NCBI RefSeq assembly: GCF_950295315.1
Contig: NC_080175.1
Span: 82,711,566 to 82,775,565, forward strand
From: Erinaceus europaeus
Lineage: Eukaryota > Chordata > Mammalia > Eulipotyphla > Erinaceidae
Direction: 5' to 3'
Length of the DNA stretch: 64,000 nt
The translations under genes and the position numbers were made by a program. Under the pieces are notes generated by a model, which did no database searches, was not told the DNA's origin, and saw only the letters and a program-made list of their open reading frames with translations. Positions 44,296 through 56,669 of the stretch are shown here, piece by piece (position 1 is the first letter of the stretch; the number at the start of each line of letters is the position of its first letter).

Positions 44296-44960
44296 AAATC
44301 TATATTAAAGTAACCAAGACATTGAAGGAAAGCAGAGAAAAATGACTTATTCTCTCAACTCACTACTTTCTAATTGGAAAAGCAACCTCCAGCAGGTAAG
44401 TAGAAAAAAAGAATACATATTGTAATTTTACTAATATGTATTTAGACTATATAACGAAATAAACTAATTCCAGAAACTTAACTGCAAATTATTTTTATTG
44501 TAGAAATGAATCTGATATAGTAAATTTTCTTGATTATTACCATTTGAATAATTCTAGTTGTATAGCCTATACTATGTATGAATTCACATTAATATTCAGA
44601 TTCATAATTTGTTAGTGAGTCACTTTATTAGTATTCATTTCCCATTCAATAATGATTATTAAATGACAAGATATCAACACTTTAGATATAAAATGAAAAC
44701 AGTGATTGTCCTTTCCAAATACTAGATACTGTCCAGCAAAGTTTCCAAAAGCAAACTGACTGTAAGGTTCTGGCTTTACAAAACAAACAATTCTAATCAT
44801 GGCGCTCAAATAGGTGGCATTCACAAATCAAACAAGTAAATTTTTATTTATTTCCATTTACCTTACAGAAACTTTTAAAATGGAATACAGATGGAAAGTT
44901 TATATATAAACTTATATGTATATATAAATTTATATATAAAGAACTATATAAATATATATA
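44296..44960. other. AT-rich sequence with palindromic TA tract
   Basis: No gene. TATATAAACTTATATGTATATATAAATTTATATATAAA near 44900-44940 is internally self-complementary. Confidence 0.5.
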
Positions 44961-44964
44961 AAGA

Positions 44965-46345
44965 TATACATAAAGCCATTAATAGCCAAAGCACTTCTCA
45001 GAAAAATGAAGGAAACTGGAGGCAGCATACTCCTTGATTTCATTTTATGCTAAAAAGCAATAGTAATTTAAAAGTATGCTGCTGCAGGACTAAAATAAAA
45101 ATGGACCCTTGCATCAATGGGACAGAATAGAGAACTCAGAAATAAACCAACACATATACAAGGTCCTAGTATAAGGCAAAGGGATAAAAAACTGCCCAAT
45201 GTGGAAAAGAAGGCCCTTCAACAAATGGTGCTGGGAGAACTGGTCAGCCACAGATGGAAAAAAAATTGAAACTAGACCATCAATTAACACTGTAGACCAA
45301 ATGAAATTAAAATGGACCAGAGGCCCGGATATTAAAGCTAAAACTAAAAAACACATAAAAACGTATCCGTGAAACACTTCAAAATCTTAATATCAAAGAT
45401 GTATCCAGAGACTCAGCTCCATGGGTATGGCAAGCTAAAACGGGATCACATAACTGTGATTGCATCAAAATAAAAGGCTTCTATACATCAAGAAAAAAAA
45501 AAAACTCCACAAGGATAAACAGCCATCCCAGCAACAGGGATAAGATATTTGTCCACTGCATATTTGGTAGCATATGATAAAGTGGTTGATATCAAAGATC
45601 TATAAAGAATACATATAGCTCAACAAAAAGAAAAGTAACTACCCAATGAACAGAAAGAAGACTTAAATGGGCAGTTTTCTAAAAAAGAGATAGACATGGC
45701 CCACAGACATAACATATGAGAAAAGGCTGGACTTCATTCATCATTAGAGAAATGCAAAATAAAGCCATATTTAGATTCCACCTCACACCAGTGAATATGG
45801 CCTACATCAATAACACAAGAAATGATAAGTGTTCGTGAGGTTGTGTAGAGAGAGGAACTATTTGGCATAGTTACTGAGAGAATGCAAACTATTGCAGGCA
45901 TTACAGAGAGTGATATGGAGACTCCTTAAACAAAAATGTAAATGCCTTACTATGTATCAGTACTGTTCTTAGGTATATATCCAAAGGACATGAAAACACT
46001 AATTTGAAAGGGCATATACACTTTTCTGTTCATAGATGCATTATTCACAATAGCCAAAACGTAGAAACATATGCCCATTGACACTTGACCATATAAAGAA
46101 GTTAATGAATATATATATTCAATGCTCAGTAATTTTTTAAAAAGAATTGTGTCCTTCAGGACAAAATAGATGGAAATAGAGGTGAGTATGCTTGAAAGTG
46201 AAGTAAGCAAGGAAATGAATGTCGACTACAGCATGTTTTCAGTCATACCTGGAATAACTTTGGTGGTTGAAATGGTATGGAACTATATCTCTACTATCTC
46301 ATAATAGTGTAATAACTCTTAAGTCACTAGTAGAAAATAAAAATA
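44965..46345 (+). mobile_element. Old 5'-truncated L1 (ORF2 C-terminal third and tail)
   Basis: Frame fragments in ORF2 order: LLRKMKETGGS, a LQQMVLGELV block, then CATTATTCACAATAGCCAAAACG near 46041. A short 3'UTR with TTTGGTGGTTGAAATGGTATGG ends in AAAATAAAAATAAAG. Many stops; similar in age to the copy at 27.3 kb. Confidence 0.85.
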
Positions 46346-46347
46346 AA

Positions 46348-46550
46348 GGGGCTGGGTGGTGGTGCACCTGGTTGTGCACATGTTACAGTGCTCAAGGAAA
46401 CAGGTTTGAGTCCCCGATCCCCACCTTCAGGGGGAAGCTTTGTGAATGATGAAGCAGTGCTGTAGGTATCTCTCTCTCCCTCTCTATCTCCCCCTACCTT
46501 CACAATATCTGGCTATCTCTATTCAATGAATACAAATAATAAAAATTAGT
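46348..46550 (+). mobile_element. SINE-A
   Basis: GGGGCTGGGTGGTGGTGCACC head, GGTTTGAGTCCCCGATCCCC, CTATCTCTATTCAATGAATAC tail. It sits at the 3' end of the old L1. Confidence 0.9.
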
Positions 46551-46611
46551 TAATAAGTAGAGAAAATAAATGGAATGCAGATTTAATTGTAAAATTGAAA
46601 AACAAAACTTC

Positions 46612-46870
46612 CAGAAGGGAGGTCAGTAGACATCCCACCTGGCACAAAGCATGCTTTACTCCATATGAGACCTTGGTTTTGAACTACCCACACCCCACAG
46701 GAGCACAAGGGGAAGGTTCAAAACCATGAAGAATACTGTAAGCTCCCTTCTCCTTTCTGTTTCCTCTTCCTCTCCCTCTTCTCTAAAGTTAAGCAGAGAA
46801 AGAAAAAAAAAAACAGCAACAAAAAATGTACTAGGAGCAGTGGAATCATGCAGTGAGTACTGTTGATGAC
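46612..46870 (+). mobile_element. SINE-E-like with 3' module
   Basis: CATCCCACCTGGCACAAAGC head, GGTTTTGAACTACCC box B, CTTCTCC tract, A-rich link, then the module ACTAGGAGCAGTGGAATCATG. It ends near a (GA)n stretch. Confidence 0.6.
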
Positions 46871-46936
46871 AGAGAGAAAGAGAGAGAGAGAGAGAAACTT
46901 CCAGATGAATGCACTGTATTAGATAGAATGCATTGG

Positions 46937-47202
46937 AGACCGGTCAGGGGGTGGCACACCCTGTTGTGCTCATGTATTACCATATGTGAAGACCCCATTT
47001 CAAATACCCAGTCCCCACCTGCAGTGGGGAAATTACACAGATGGTAGAGCAATGAAGCACTACTGCAGTTGTCTCTCCAACTCTCTCTTTCTCTTCCTCT
47101 ATAACTGTTTCTGTATCTTAGCTTCTATCAAAAGAAAAGGAAAAGTGTGTGGGGGGGACCAGTGGTGTATTGTACTCCTGTAGGCACTAAGCCTAATAAT
47201 AG
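46937..47202 (+). mobile_element. SINE-A, diverged, with 3' module
   Basis: GGTCAGGGGGTGGCACACCC head, CCCAGTCCCCACCTGCAGTGG, CTCTCTCTTTC tract, A-rich link, then the module GACCAGTGGTGTATTGTAC...GGCACTAAGCCTAATAATA. Confidence 0.75.
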
Positions 47203-47203
47203 T

Positions 47204-47204
47204 G

Positions 47205-47241
<37 letters not shown>
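47204..47241. repeat. (CG)3(CA)n microsatellite
   Basis: GCGCGCG followed by about 15 CA units. Confidence 0.97.
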
Positions 47242-47245
<4 letters not shown>

Positions 47246-47560
47246 ATATCACCTGCACAATCCTTGTGTAATCTATACTCTATAATTCTAAGTTGTGTTG
47301 CATTTGTGCCTGTACACAATTAAGCTGGGACCTGAATATCCTCTCAAAGCAGTAAGCAGGGACAGAGACATCACCTCATATAATACACACCTCTCCGGAT
47401 TTCTGGTGCTTACAATCTCTGGAAATTAAGAGGAGATTATGAGCTCTTGTAATGCTCTCTTTGTTCATTTTTTAAAAATAGAAATACAAATTTAATTTTT
47501 TTCCATCACTGAGACTTTTGTTGCCTGTGCAGAATTCACATCCTCAGTAGCTTAGTTGTC
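47242..47560. other. Unique sequence
   Basis: No feature supported. Confidence 0.4.
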
Positions 47561-47660
47561 CTTCCTTCTATCTTTCCTTCCTTCCTTCCTTCCTTCCTTC
47601 CTTCCTTCCTTCCTTCCTTCCTTCCTTCCTTCCTTCCTTCCTTCCTTCTTCCTTTTTTCC
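47561..47660. repeat. (CTTC)n microsatellite
   Basis: About 20 CTTC units with few interruptions. Confidence 0.97.
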
Positions 47661-47698
47661 TCTCCTACCCCCTCTCTACCTTCCTTCATTCCTTTTTC

Positions 47699-47858
47699 AG
47701 AGATAGAGAAGGAGTAGGAACTAGAGAGGGAGAGAGTCCCCAGCAACACTACTGCCTCACAACTGTGAAGCTACAGGCTGGGACTGGGAGCTTGAACCCA
47801 GCTCCTCATACATGATAATGTGAATGCTCTACAGGATGAATCACAACCCAGCCCCTCT
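47699..47858 (-). mobile_element. SINE, minus strand, diverged
   Basis: AGAGATAGAGAAGGAGTAGG, the box B complement GGGAGCTTGAACCCAGC, and head complement GATGAATCACAACCCAGCCCC. Confidence 0.75.
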
Positions 47859-48825
47859 TTTTGATGTTTGATAAATCACATTAATCATAATTGAGTTAAT
47901 AATTAAAAGCACAATGAAAGCAAAAATCCTATATATTGGTTTTAGATCTGCAACTGAAAAGCTAGATAGTTTGACCAGTTCCAAACCTTGCTCATGTAAA
48001 TAGGTTTAAGTGGGAAGATGAAGCATATGCTGTTACCCTATACCCTGCTTTAGATTCTTCAGTCTCTCCACTTTCTACTATCTTACTCTTTCTAAATTCC
48101 TTTCACTACCAAGTCCCTCAACAGTTGCTTCTGTGATTCTGAATTATGATCTCTGATTGCCTCAGATTCATGATCTATAAAGTAGGAGTTATAGTAGCTT
48201 CTAGCTTCAGTGTAATAAGGATTAAGTGAGATGGTTAAGTGTAAAGCTACTACTGTTCTCAGACTGAGTCTACCTAATAGGGAATTTTACCTTTTTATCT
48301 AAGATGCTATCCACACAGAAGGATTAGTGACAGCATTGGTAAGTGATCTACTTGCACTTCCGTGATATGGTGGCTACAATTTCAGATCAGTCAGTTACCA
48401 AATTGCTAAACACTTTTGTAAGTGTTCCAGTGATGTTTATCACAAGGTATGTACACAAAGGATAAATGGAACCAGCAAGTTTGATATGATAGTGTATATC
48501 ATCCAATATGAAAGATGTTGAAAAATAGACGTATTAAACATAGTTTAAAGAGGCTATGTAATTTTGTGTCTTCAGGGTAATGCCAAGAGAAAAATGAATA
48601 CGAAATACCAAAATTTTTCTTTTTATAAGGAGGAATCATCATAAAATGAAGAAAAATTAAAGATCAGATATTAAATACACTTAGAAAAAAAGTAAATGAA
48701 ATTTTAAGTTTAGAAGTTCAAGACACTGTATCAAGCAAAGTTGCCCATTAAATACATAGATCCTAACTGAAAAAAGTGAGATTATTCTATATTCAATATA
48801 TAAATGATACTTAAATTTACTATTG
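47859..48825. other. Unique sequence
   Basis: About 1 kb without a supported feature. Confidence 0.5.
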
Positions 48826-48829
48826 TGTG

Positions 48830-48930
48830 GTTGTTAAGATAACACTGCAGTAGAGTACAGAACTTGCAAAAGTAAGGCCCTGAGTTCAATCCCTAGCACC
48901 ACATATACCAGAATATCATTTTTATAAGTA
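48830..48930 (+). mobile_element. SINE-C-like fragment
   Basis: GTTAAGATAACACTGCAGTAG, GAGTTCAATCCCTAGCACC and ATATACCAGAAT resemble a decayed SINE-C. Confidence 0.5.
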
Positions 48931-49326
48931 CATAAATTTATTTCATCATAGTTTAGAAGCTTGTCTGTCAAAGTTATAAATTATAGTTCTTAGAAAACAC
49001 CAAACATAAATATTGATTTCATTGATATAGATAAATGTACTCAAATTTTGGAATAACTTAGATATTACAGACATAAATTCACACACACACACACACATAT
49101 ATAATTCCTTCCATCTTACCCTGCATCACTGTTTTGGATTGGTGGAAAGATTTTGTGTGTAGATAAATATTAATAATAGAAACAATTTGCTGTGACAGCT
49201 CCTCAGTTTCTCATGTAGAAGATGTTTACATAGCTACCTATTTTCAGTCATTTTTTCTCCCCAAAATCAATAAACTTCCAAGCATGTATACAAGAAGCAA
49301 CTAGGAATTATTGGTCGATTCTAATT
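48931..49326. other. Unique sequence with short (AC)n
   Basis: (AC)n at about 49079-49097; otherwise no feature. Confidence 0.5.
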
Positions 49327-49341
49327 AATAAAATAATTTCT

Positions 49342-49640
49342 TTTTTTAAATTTTAATTTAATTTAATTTAATTTATTTATTCCCTTTTGTTGCCCTTGTT
49401 GTTTTATTGTTGTAGTTATTATTGTTGTTGTCGTCGTTGTTGGATAGGACAGAGAGAAATGGAGAGAGGAGGGGAAGCCAGAGAGGAGGAGAGAAAGATA
49501 GACACCTGCAGACCTGCTTCACCGCCTGTGAAGCGACTCCCCTGCAGGTGGAGAGCCAGGGTTCGAACCAGGATTCTTACGCCGGTCCTTGTGCTTTGCG
49601 CCACCTGCGCTTAACCCGCTGCGCTACAGCCTGACTCCCC
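49342..49640 (-). mobile_element. SINE-B, minus strand, with 15-bp target duplication
   Basis: Near-consensus reversed SINE-B, from an ATTTAATTTA-rich tail through TTGGATAGGACAGAGAGAAATGG and GCGACTCCCCTGCAGGTGG to CGCTGCGCTACAGCCTGACTCCC. Flanks AATAAAATAATTTCT (49327-49341) and AATAAAATCATTTCT (49641-49655). One of the least decayed SINEs in the window. Confidence 0.97.
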
Positions 49641-49655
49641 AATAAAATCATTTCT

Positions 49656-50409
49656 AAGCGGAAAATATCACCACTAGTAATCAGCAGAATATGATTACAA
49701 GGAAGTGAAACTTTAATCAGTCTTTCATTCCCCGAGTTTCAGAGAGAGGAATTAATGCTGTTACCAACTTCTTATATGACTTAAAACCAATAGTACTTTT
49801 TCTTTTTAAATTTTTAGCTAACACTTTTTACACAGTTGATGGTTTTCAAATTTATCTACTCCAATATTTTCTCACTTGTGTGTAGAAGGGATTCCAACTT
49901 ATAATGGTGTAGATGATATTGTGTATAAAACTGTCTCCTTACATTTAATTATATTAGTAAATAACACAAACATGTTAAAGATATTTAAAAACTATGCTAC
50001 CATATTCTATTCCTTTTCAACAGATAGGACCTTTCTCCATGTTTCTAGATACTGCAGTAGTGATTAGACATCTTTATGTAATAGGTTGCAAATTCTACCG
50101 GGCTGTGGACATAAGCACATGCTCATGAACATCACAATATAATCTCTTGCAAATATGTTTTTAAATATATAATGTAACATTATTTTTTATTAAATTGAAT
50201 ACACATGGCATTGACTTTTTGTTTGTTCGTTTCTAAGGTCAGTTGAGCCAAAGGACGTACTACTCTTTTTCATCTTTGGTACCTGTGGCATCATAGAGTA
50301 CCAATAATGTCCTGCTTTCATGTAGCTTCTAGTCATCATGGAGGCTGTTCAGGATATACTTTTAATGCACCTCCTTTGTCTGGATCATTAATTTCATGAA
50401 GATGTTTTA
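49656..50409. other. Unique sequence
   Basis: No gene or repeat supported. Confidence 0.5.
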
Positions 50410-50420
50410 AATAATGATTT

Positions 50421-50471
50421 CTTCCGAGATCAGACGAGATCAGGCGTGTTCAGGGTGGTATGGCCATAGAC
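50421..50471 (-). pseudogene. 5S rRNA 5' fragment, retrotransposed and tailless
   Basis: On the minus strand this reads GTCTATGGCCATACCACCCT, then AACACGCCTGATCTCGTC and ATCTCGGAAG. It corresponds to about the first 51 nt of mammalian 5S rRNA with a few C-to-T type changes. It stops before the rest of the gene, including most of the internal control region, so it cannot function. The target duplication AATAATGATTTCT lies at 50410-50422 and 50472-50484, overlapping the truncated end by two bases (CT). No poly(A) or T-run is present. Confidence 0.95.
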
Positions 50472-50484
50472 AATAATGATTTCT

Positions 50485-50925
50485 ATACTGCCTTTCTTGA
50501 TGGAAAGTTTAGACTCTAATGGAAATTATTAATATATTTGTTGTATTATCAGTTCATGATATGCCTAACCAATAAAATAATCTTGCCATTACCTTAAATA
50601 ACTTTGTTCTAAAATAGTGTGCCCATAATGTTCCTACAATCATAGAACAGACAATGACAATGAACACATCCTATAATGCATATATCTTGTTCTAATAAAA
50701 CTGCCACTCATGTTGTTACTATGGGAGCCTTAGTAATGGAGAAACTGGGAACACTTGCGCAATAATTGTGTATCCCATTAAGTCTCCACTGTCCAGTCTA
50801 ACCTTAAGTGCAGCTCCACACAGCTTCTATAAATAGCATATCTGTACCTAAAATAATCATGACATGTGGACTTTATAGCAACCTGAAATTTCCTTTTCTT
50901 ATGGCTACCCTGTTTTCATGCCATT
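50485..50925. other. Unique sequence
   Basis: No feature supported. Confidence 0.4.
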
Positions 50926-50928
50926 TTT

Positions 50929-51079
50929 AAATTTATTTTTATTTTATTTTTATTGTTTTATTATTTTTATTAGATCACTGCTCAGCTCTGGCTTATGGTA
51001 GTTCAGGGGATTGAACCTGCGACTTTGGAGCCTCATACATGAGAGTCTCTTTGCATAACCATTATGAGTCTACCCCTGC
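50929..51079 (-). mobile_element. SINE-C, minus strand
   Basis: TTTTATTAGATCACTGCTCAGCTCTGGC, box B complement GGGGATTGAACCTGCG and head complement GCATAACCATTATGAGTCTACCCC. A GCCATTTTT sequence at both ends is a possible target duplication. Confidence 0.9.
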
Positions 51080-51261
51080 CATTTTTTTTCTTGCCATTTT
51101 TTATCTTAAAGGATTTACCCCACATTCATATTAATAAATTCTAAGCAGCAAATGCTTACCTGATGAAAAAGTGTTAAAAATCGACTTGAAATCATGTGAA
51201 GCAGCTTTCTTATCATATTACTTCAAGTATATGTCATATTTAGAAGCCAAACATATAATTC

Positions 51262-51364
51262 TTTCTTTTTACTGCTTATGGTGATATGGGAGATTGAACC
51301 TGCGACTTGAGAGCCTCAGGCAGAAAAGTCTCTTTGTATAACCATTATACAATACCTCCATCCC
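51262..51364 (-). mobile_element. SINE-C, minus strand, decayed
   Basis: TACTGCTTATGGTGATATGGG, GAGATTGAACCTGCGAC and TATAACCATTATACAATACC. Confidence 0.75.
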
Positions 51365-51411
51365 AAACACATAATTCTAATGCTATAGATACAGAACTAT
51401 TTGTATTTTAT

Positions 51412-52769
51412 ATTATTTTATTTTATTGTTTAATTTTTTATTTAAGAAAGGATTAATTAACAAAACCATAGGGTAGGAGGGGTATAATTCCACATAATTC
51501 GCACCACCCAATCTCCATAAACCACCCCCTCCCCTGATAGCTTTCTTATTCTCTATCTCTCTGGGAGCATGGACCCAGGATCATTGAGGGTTGCAGAAGG
51601 TAGAAGGTCTGGCTTCTGTACTTGCTTCCCCACTGAACATGGACGTTGACTGGTCGGTCCATACTCCCAGTCTGCCTCTCTCTTTCCCTAGTAGGGTGGG
51701 TCTCTGGGGAAGCGGAGCTCCAGGACAAATTGGTGGGGTCTTCAATTTAGGGAAGCCTGGCCAGCATCCTGGTGGCATCTGGAACCTGGTGATTGAAAAG
51801 AGAGTTAACATACGAAGCCAAACAATTTGTTGAGCAATCATGGATCCCAAGCTTGGAATAGTGGAGAGGAAGTGTTAGGGAGGTACTCACTGCAAACTCT
51901 AGTGTACTTCTGCTTTCAGGTATATATTTTGCAGTAGTTTATGGGTACGTGTGAACATAAGCTCTCTCTCACAGAAACTGGTGTATATCCAGGTTATGGG
52001 ACTTTGTTAGAAAGTGAACTACCTGAGATGAAATTAGAGTGTACTATAAAAGGAAAGGTCTCACCCGAGTAATGAAGCTGAAGGGTTGTCATTCCACACG
52101 TGAAGTCTCTGGACATAGTCTGAGGTGAAGCATGTTGAGGTGGCAATCGTTGCATTGGTTAGGTTGTGATCGGCAGATGCAATATTATTTGGTATGGATT
52201 GGGAGAGGCATATGGGAAAGTGGGCCCTATCCAAGGGTTCCAGGACTGGGGGAAGTAGGGGCTCTATAGTGGAGATGTGAGGTTCCTGCTGTCTTAGGGT
52301 TCCAAAAGACAATCGATAGTTAATGTTATCATCACATTATTTGGTAATTGGGTTAACTTTGAAAAGTCCTTTTGTTATGGTTTGCTGTACAGTATCCAGT
52401 ATCTTGTATATAGCTGTGCTATTGGATGCTTCTAATCTACTTGGTCTAGGCTTTTGAGAGAGTCTGCATATCAATTACACAGCCTATATATTAAAAAGAT
52501 TCTGTTTGTGTTTTGAAAACTTTAGACATATAATTGATTTCCCCCCTCATATTAATTAACCACTGATTTATATGTCTACATTTTACGAGGAGTGTACATA
52601 AACACCATTCCCACCACCAAAAGACTGTGACCCATCCCTCCCCCCCACTCCCACTGCCCACTGTCCCAGGAAGCTGCATGTCTACCCCTCACCACAGGGC
52701 TTTTACTTTGGTGCCCTACTTACAATTTGGTCAGGTCCTGCTTTTTGTTTCCCTTTCAGATCTTCTTCC
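51412..52769 (-). other. L1 3'UTR (standard type X)
   Basis: Same layout as 25275-26631, including a C-rich plus-strand tract at 52631-52660 (G-rich on the L1 sense strand). Confidence 0.9.
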
Positions 52770-55700
52770 TCAACTTCTGTTGATGAGTGGGATCATCCCA
52801 TACTCATCTTTATCTTTCTGACTTAGCTCACTTAACATAATTCCTTCTAGCTCTGTCCAAGGTGGGTCAGAGAAGGTGGGTTCACTGTTCTTGATAGCTG
52901 CATAGTATTCCATTGTGAATACATAACACAGCTTTCTCAGCCACTCATCTGTTGTTGGGCACCTGGGTTGCTTCCAGGTTTTAGCTATTATGAATTGTGC
53001 TGCTATGAACATAGGAGTACACACCTCTTTTTGGTTGGGTGTTACGGAGTCCTTGGGGTATAACCCCAGGAGAGGCATTACTGGATCATATGGAAGGTCC
53101 ATGTCTAGCCTTCTGAGAGTTTTCCAGACTGCTCTCCACAGAGGCTGTACCAATTTACGTTCCCACCAGCAATGTAAAAGGGTTCCTCTGTCCCCACAGC
53201 CTCTCCAGCATTTGTTGCTGCTGTCCTTTTTGATGTATGCCATTCTTACAGGAGTGAGGTGGTATTTTAGTGTTGTCTTAATTTGCATTTCTCTGACAAT
53301 CAGTGACCTAGAGAAGTTTTTCATATGTTTCTTAGCCTTTTGGATCTCCTTTGAGTGAATGTTTTGTTCATATCCTCTGCCCATTTTTGGATGGGGTCAT
53401 TTGCTTTTTTGGTGCTAAGTTTGCTGAGCTCTTTATATATTTTGGTGATTAGTTTCTTGTCTGATGTATGGCATGTGAAGATCTTCTCCCATTCTGTGAG
53501 GGGTCTCTCTGTTTGTTTTTCAATTTGATGTAGTCCCATTGGTTTGTTTCTGCTTTAGTCTTCCTTGCAATTGGGTTTGATTCATCAAAGATGTCTTAAG
53601 GTGTAGGTGGGAAACTGTTTTACCAATGTTTTCCTCTAAGTATTTGATTGTTTCTGGTCTGACATCCAGGTCTTTGATCCATTTGGAGTTGATTTTTGTT
53701 TCTGGTGAGATAAAGTGGTTCATTTTCATTCTTCTGCATGTTACAACCCAGTTTTCCCAGCACCATTTATTGAGGAGAGTCTCCTTCTTCCATTTAATCC
53801 TTTGGGCCCCCTTATCAAAGAATAGATGTCCATAGGTGTGGGGATTTATTTCTGGGCTTTCAATTCTGTTCCACTGGTCTGTGTGCCTATTTTTGTTCCA
53901 GTACCATGCTTTTTTTGATGATGATGGCTTTATAATATAGTTTAAGGTCTGGGAGTGTGATGCCTCCATTTCTGTTTCTTTTCCTCAAGATGGTTTTGGC
54001 AATTCTAGGTGTTTTCAGGTTCCAGACAAATGATTGCAGTGTTTGTTCTATTCTCTTAAAGAAGCTTGGTGGAACTTGGATGGGTATTGCATTAAATTTG
54101 TATATGGCTCTGGGGAGAATATTCATTTTGATGATATTTATTCTTCCAATCCATGAGCATGGGATATCTTTCCATTTCTTGGTATCAGTTTCTATTTCCT
54201 TGAGTAGCGACTCATAGCATACAAGTTTTTCACTTCTTTGGTCAACTTTATTCCTAGGTATTTGATTGATTTTGCTGAAATAGTAAATGGGAGTGATTTC
54301 TGGATGTCTTCTTCTTCAGATTTAGTGTTTGCATAAATAAATGCCACTGATTTTTGTACATTGATTTTGTAGCCTGATACCTTGCTATATTGCCTAATAA
54401 CTTCCAGTAATTTTCTACTGGATTCTTTAGGTCTTTCTATGTATACTATCATATCATCTGAATATAGTGAGAGCATGACTTCTTCCCTTCCAATCTGTAT
54501 TCCTTTGATTTCTTTCTCTTGCCTGATTGCTATGGCAAGAACTTCCAATACTATGCTGAAGAGTAACGGTGACAGTGGACAGCCCTGTCTAGTCCCCGAT
54601 CTGAGGGGGAATGCTTTCAGCTTCTGTCCATTGAGTATGATGTTGGCTGTAGGTTTCCTATATATAGACTCCACTATCTTGAGGAATTTCCCATCTATTC
54701 CCATTTTTTGTAGAGTTTTGAACATGAATGGGTGTTGGATTTTGTCAAAGGCTTTCTCCGCATCTATTGATATAATCATGTGGTTTTTGGCTTTGCTTTT
54801 ATTGATGTGGTGAATGACATTGATTGACTTACGGATGTAACCAGCCTTGCATTCCTGGGATGAATCCCACTTGGTCTTGATGAACAATCTTTTTGATATG
54901 TTGCTCTATCCGGTTGGCCAAGATCTTGTTTAATATTTTGGCATCTATGTTCATCTGAGATATTGGTCTGTAGTTTTCCTTTTTTGTTCTGTCCCTATCA
55001 GCTTTTGGTATCAGGGTGATGTTGGCTTCATAGAAGGTGGAAGGGAGTATTCCTGTTTCTTCAATCTTATGGAATAGCTTAAGAAGTATGGGTATTAACT
55101 GTTTCCTGAAAGTTTTGTAGAATTCGTTTGTGAAGCTATCTGGTCCAGGACTTTTGTTGTTGGGGAGATTCTTAATAACAGTTTCAATTTCTTTGTCTGT
55201 GATTGGTGCATTTAGATTTTGTAGTTCTTCTTGGTTCAGTTTTGGAAGTGCATATGCTTCTAGGAATTGTTCCATTTCTTCCAGATTCTCTAGCTTGGTG
55301 GCATATAGTTCTTTATAGAACTTTTGCAGGATTCTCTGGATTTCTGTGGTGTCAGTTGTGATATCTCCTGCATCGTTTACAATTCTATTAATTTGAGTCT
55401 TCTCTCTTTTTTGTTTGGTGAGTCTGGCTAGGGGTTTGTCAATTTTGTTTAATCTTTCAAAGAACCAACATTTGGCTTCATTGATCTTTTGTATGGTTCT
55501 TTTATTTTCAACGTTGTTTATTTCTGCTCTAACTTTAGTGATTTCTGTGCTTCTGGTTGCTTTAGGGTTCCTTTGTTCTTCTTCCTCTAAGTCCTTGAGG
55601 TGTGCAGTAAGGTCGTTCATTTGAGCTTCTTCTTGGTGTTTAATATGTGATTGTATGGCTATAATTTTCCCTCTCAGTACTGCTTTAGCTGTGTCCCAAA

Positions 55701-56555
55701 TATTTTGATAGGTTGTGTCTTCATTTTCATTAGTTTCCAGGAACATTTGAATTTCCTGCTTGAGTAAGTCCTGACCCAGTGGTTCTTAAGGAGTATGTTG
55801 CTTAGTTTCCAAATTCTGTGACTTTTAATAATTTTCTGTTTGTTGTTAAATGTTAGTTTTACTCCACTGTGGTCTGAGAAGATACTTGGGATGATTTTGA
55901 TGTTCTTGAATTTATTGATGCTGTCTTTGTGTCCTAACATGTGGTCTATCCTTGAGTATGTGTTATGTGGATTTGAAATGAAGGTGTATTCCAGTTTTTT
56001 GGGTTGGAAGAGTCTGAAAATGTCCAAGAGGTCTAGTCTGTCAATCTCTTCATTCAATTCTCTTGTATCTTTATTGGTTCTCTGCTTTGTTGATCTTTCT
56101 ACGTGTGAGAGAGGAGTATTGAAGTCTCCCACTATTATTGTATTACTATTGATGTATTTTTGAAATTCTTTCAGTAGGTGCTTGATTTATTTAGCTGGTC
56201 CCTTATTGGGTGCATAGATGTTAATCATTGTTAAGTCTTCTTGGCTGATTGATCCTCTAATCATTATGTAATGTCCTTGCCTATCTTTTATTACTTTATT
56301 TAATTTAAAATCTATCGTGTCTGAGATGAGAATGGCTGTTCCTGCCCTTTTTTGTGGTCCATTAGCCTGTATGATAGTTTTCCATCCTTTCACTTTAAGT
56401 CTGTGTTTATCTTTTTGTGACAGATGGGATTCTTGCAAGCAGCATATGGTTGGGTTATGTTTTCTGATCCATCCCCTCACCCTGTGCCTTTTGATGGGTG
56501 AGTTTAAGCCATTGACGTTTATTGATATTATGGATTTAATGTATTGTATTGCCAT
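52770..56555 (-). pseudogene. L1 ORF2p remnant, best preserved copy
   Basis: It starts MAIQYIKSIISINVNGLNSP. Endonuclease segments CCLQESHLSQKDKHR, MINIYAPN, GDFNTPLS and SDHSGVKL are visible, then the reverse transcriptase ([33 protein letters not shown] at about 54435). The C-terminus has [19 protein letters not shown] and ends MIPLINRS-stop. Lesions include a stop after NKGPAK near 56187, frameshifts near 55770, 54838, 54200, 53950 and 53350, and a cysteine-to-arginine change in the knuckle (WERK for WECK). Unlike the copies at 25.1 and 30.7 kb it keeps the YYAAIKNSEPTF segment. About 1262 codons. Confidence 0.96.
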
Positions 56556-56669
56556 TGTTTCAAAAAAAATTTGTTTGCTCTGATATATTGCCAGTATTAT
56601 AGTGATGTTCTTGTTTATAAGAGGTCTTTTAGAACCTCTTTTGTATTTTATTTTAAAGTTAATCTATAT

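Larger units (their letters stand above)
51412..56639 (-). mobile_element. 5'-truncated L1 (5.2 kb), minus strand
   Basis: It contains the ORF1 stop and inter-ORF spacer, all of ORF2 and the full standard 3'UTR (51412-52769), ending in AAATAAAAAATTAAACAATAAAATAAAATA. Target duplication TTTGTATTTTAT at 51400-51411 and 56640-56651. Truncation is exactly at the end of ORF1 (GGTTCTAAAAGACC), so no promoter and no ORF1. Confidence 0.96.

Noticed and set aside
50421..50471. A functional 5S rRNA gene
   Set aside because: Only the first ~51 of about 120 nt are present, without a T-run terminator.
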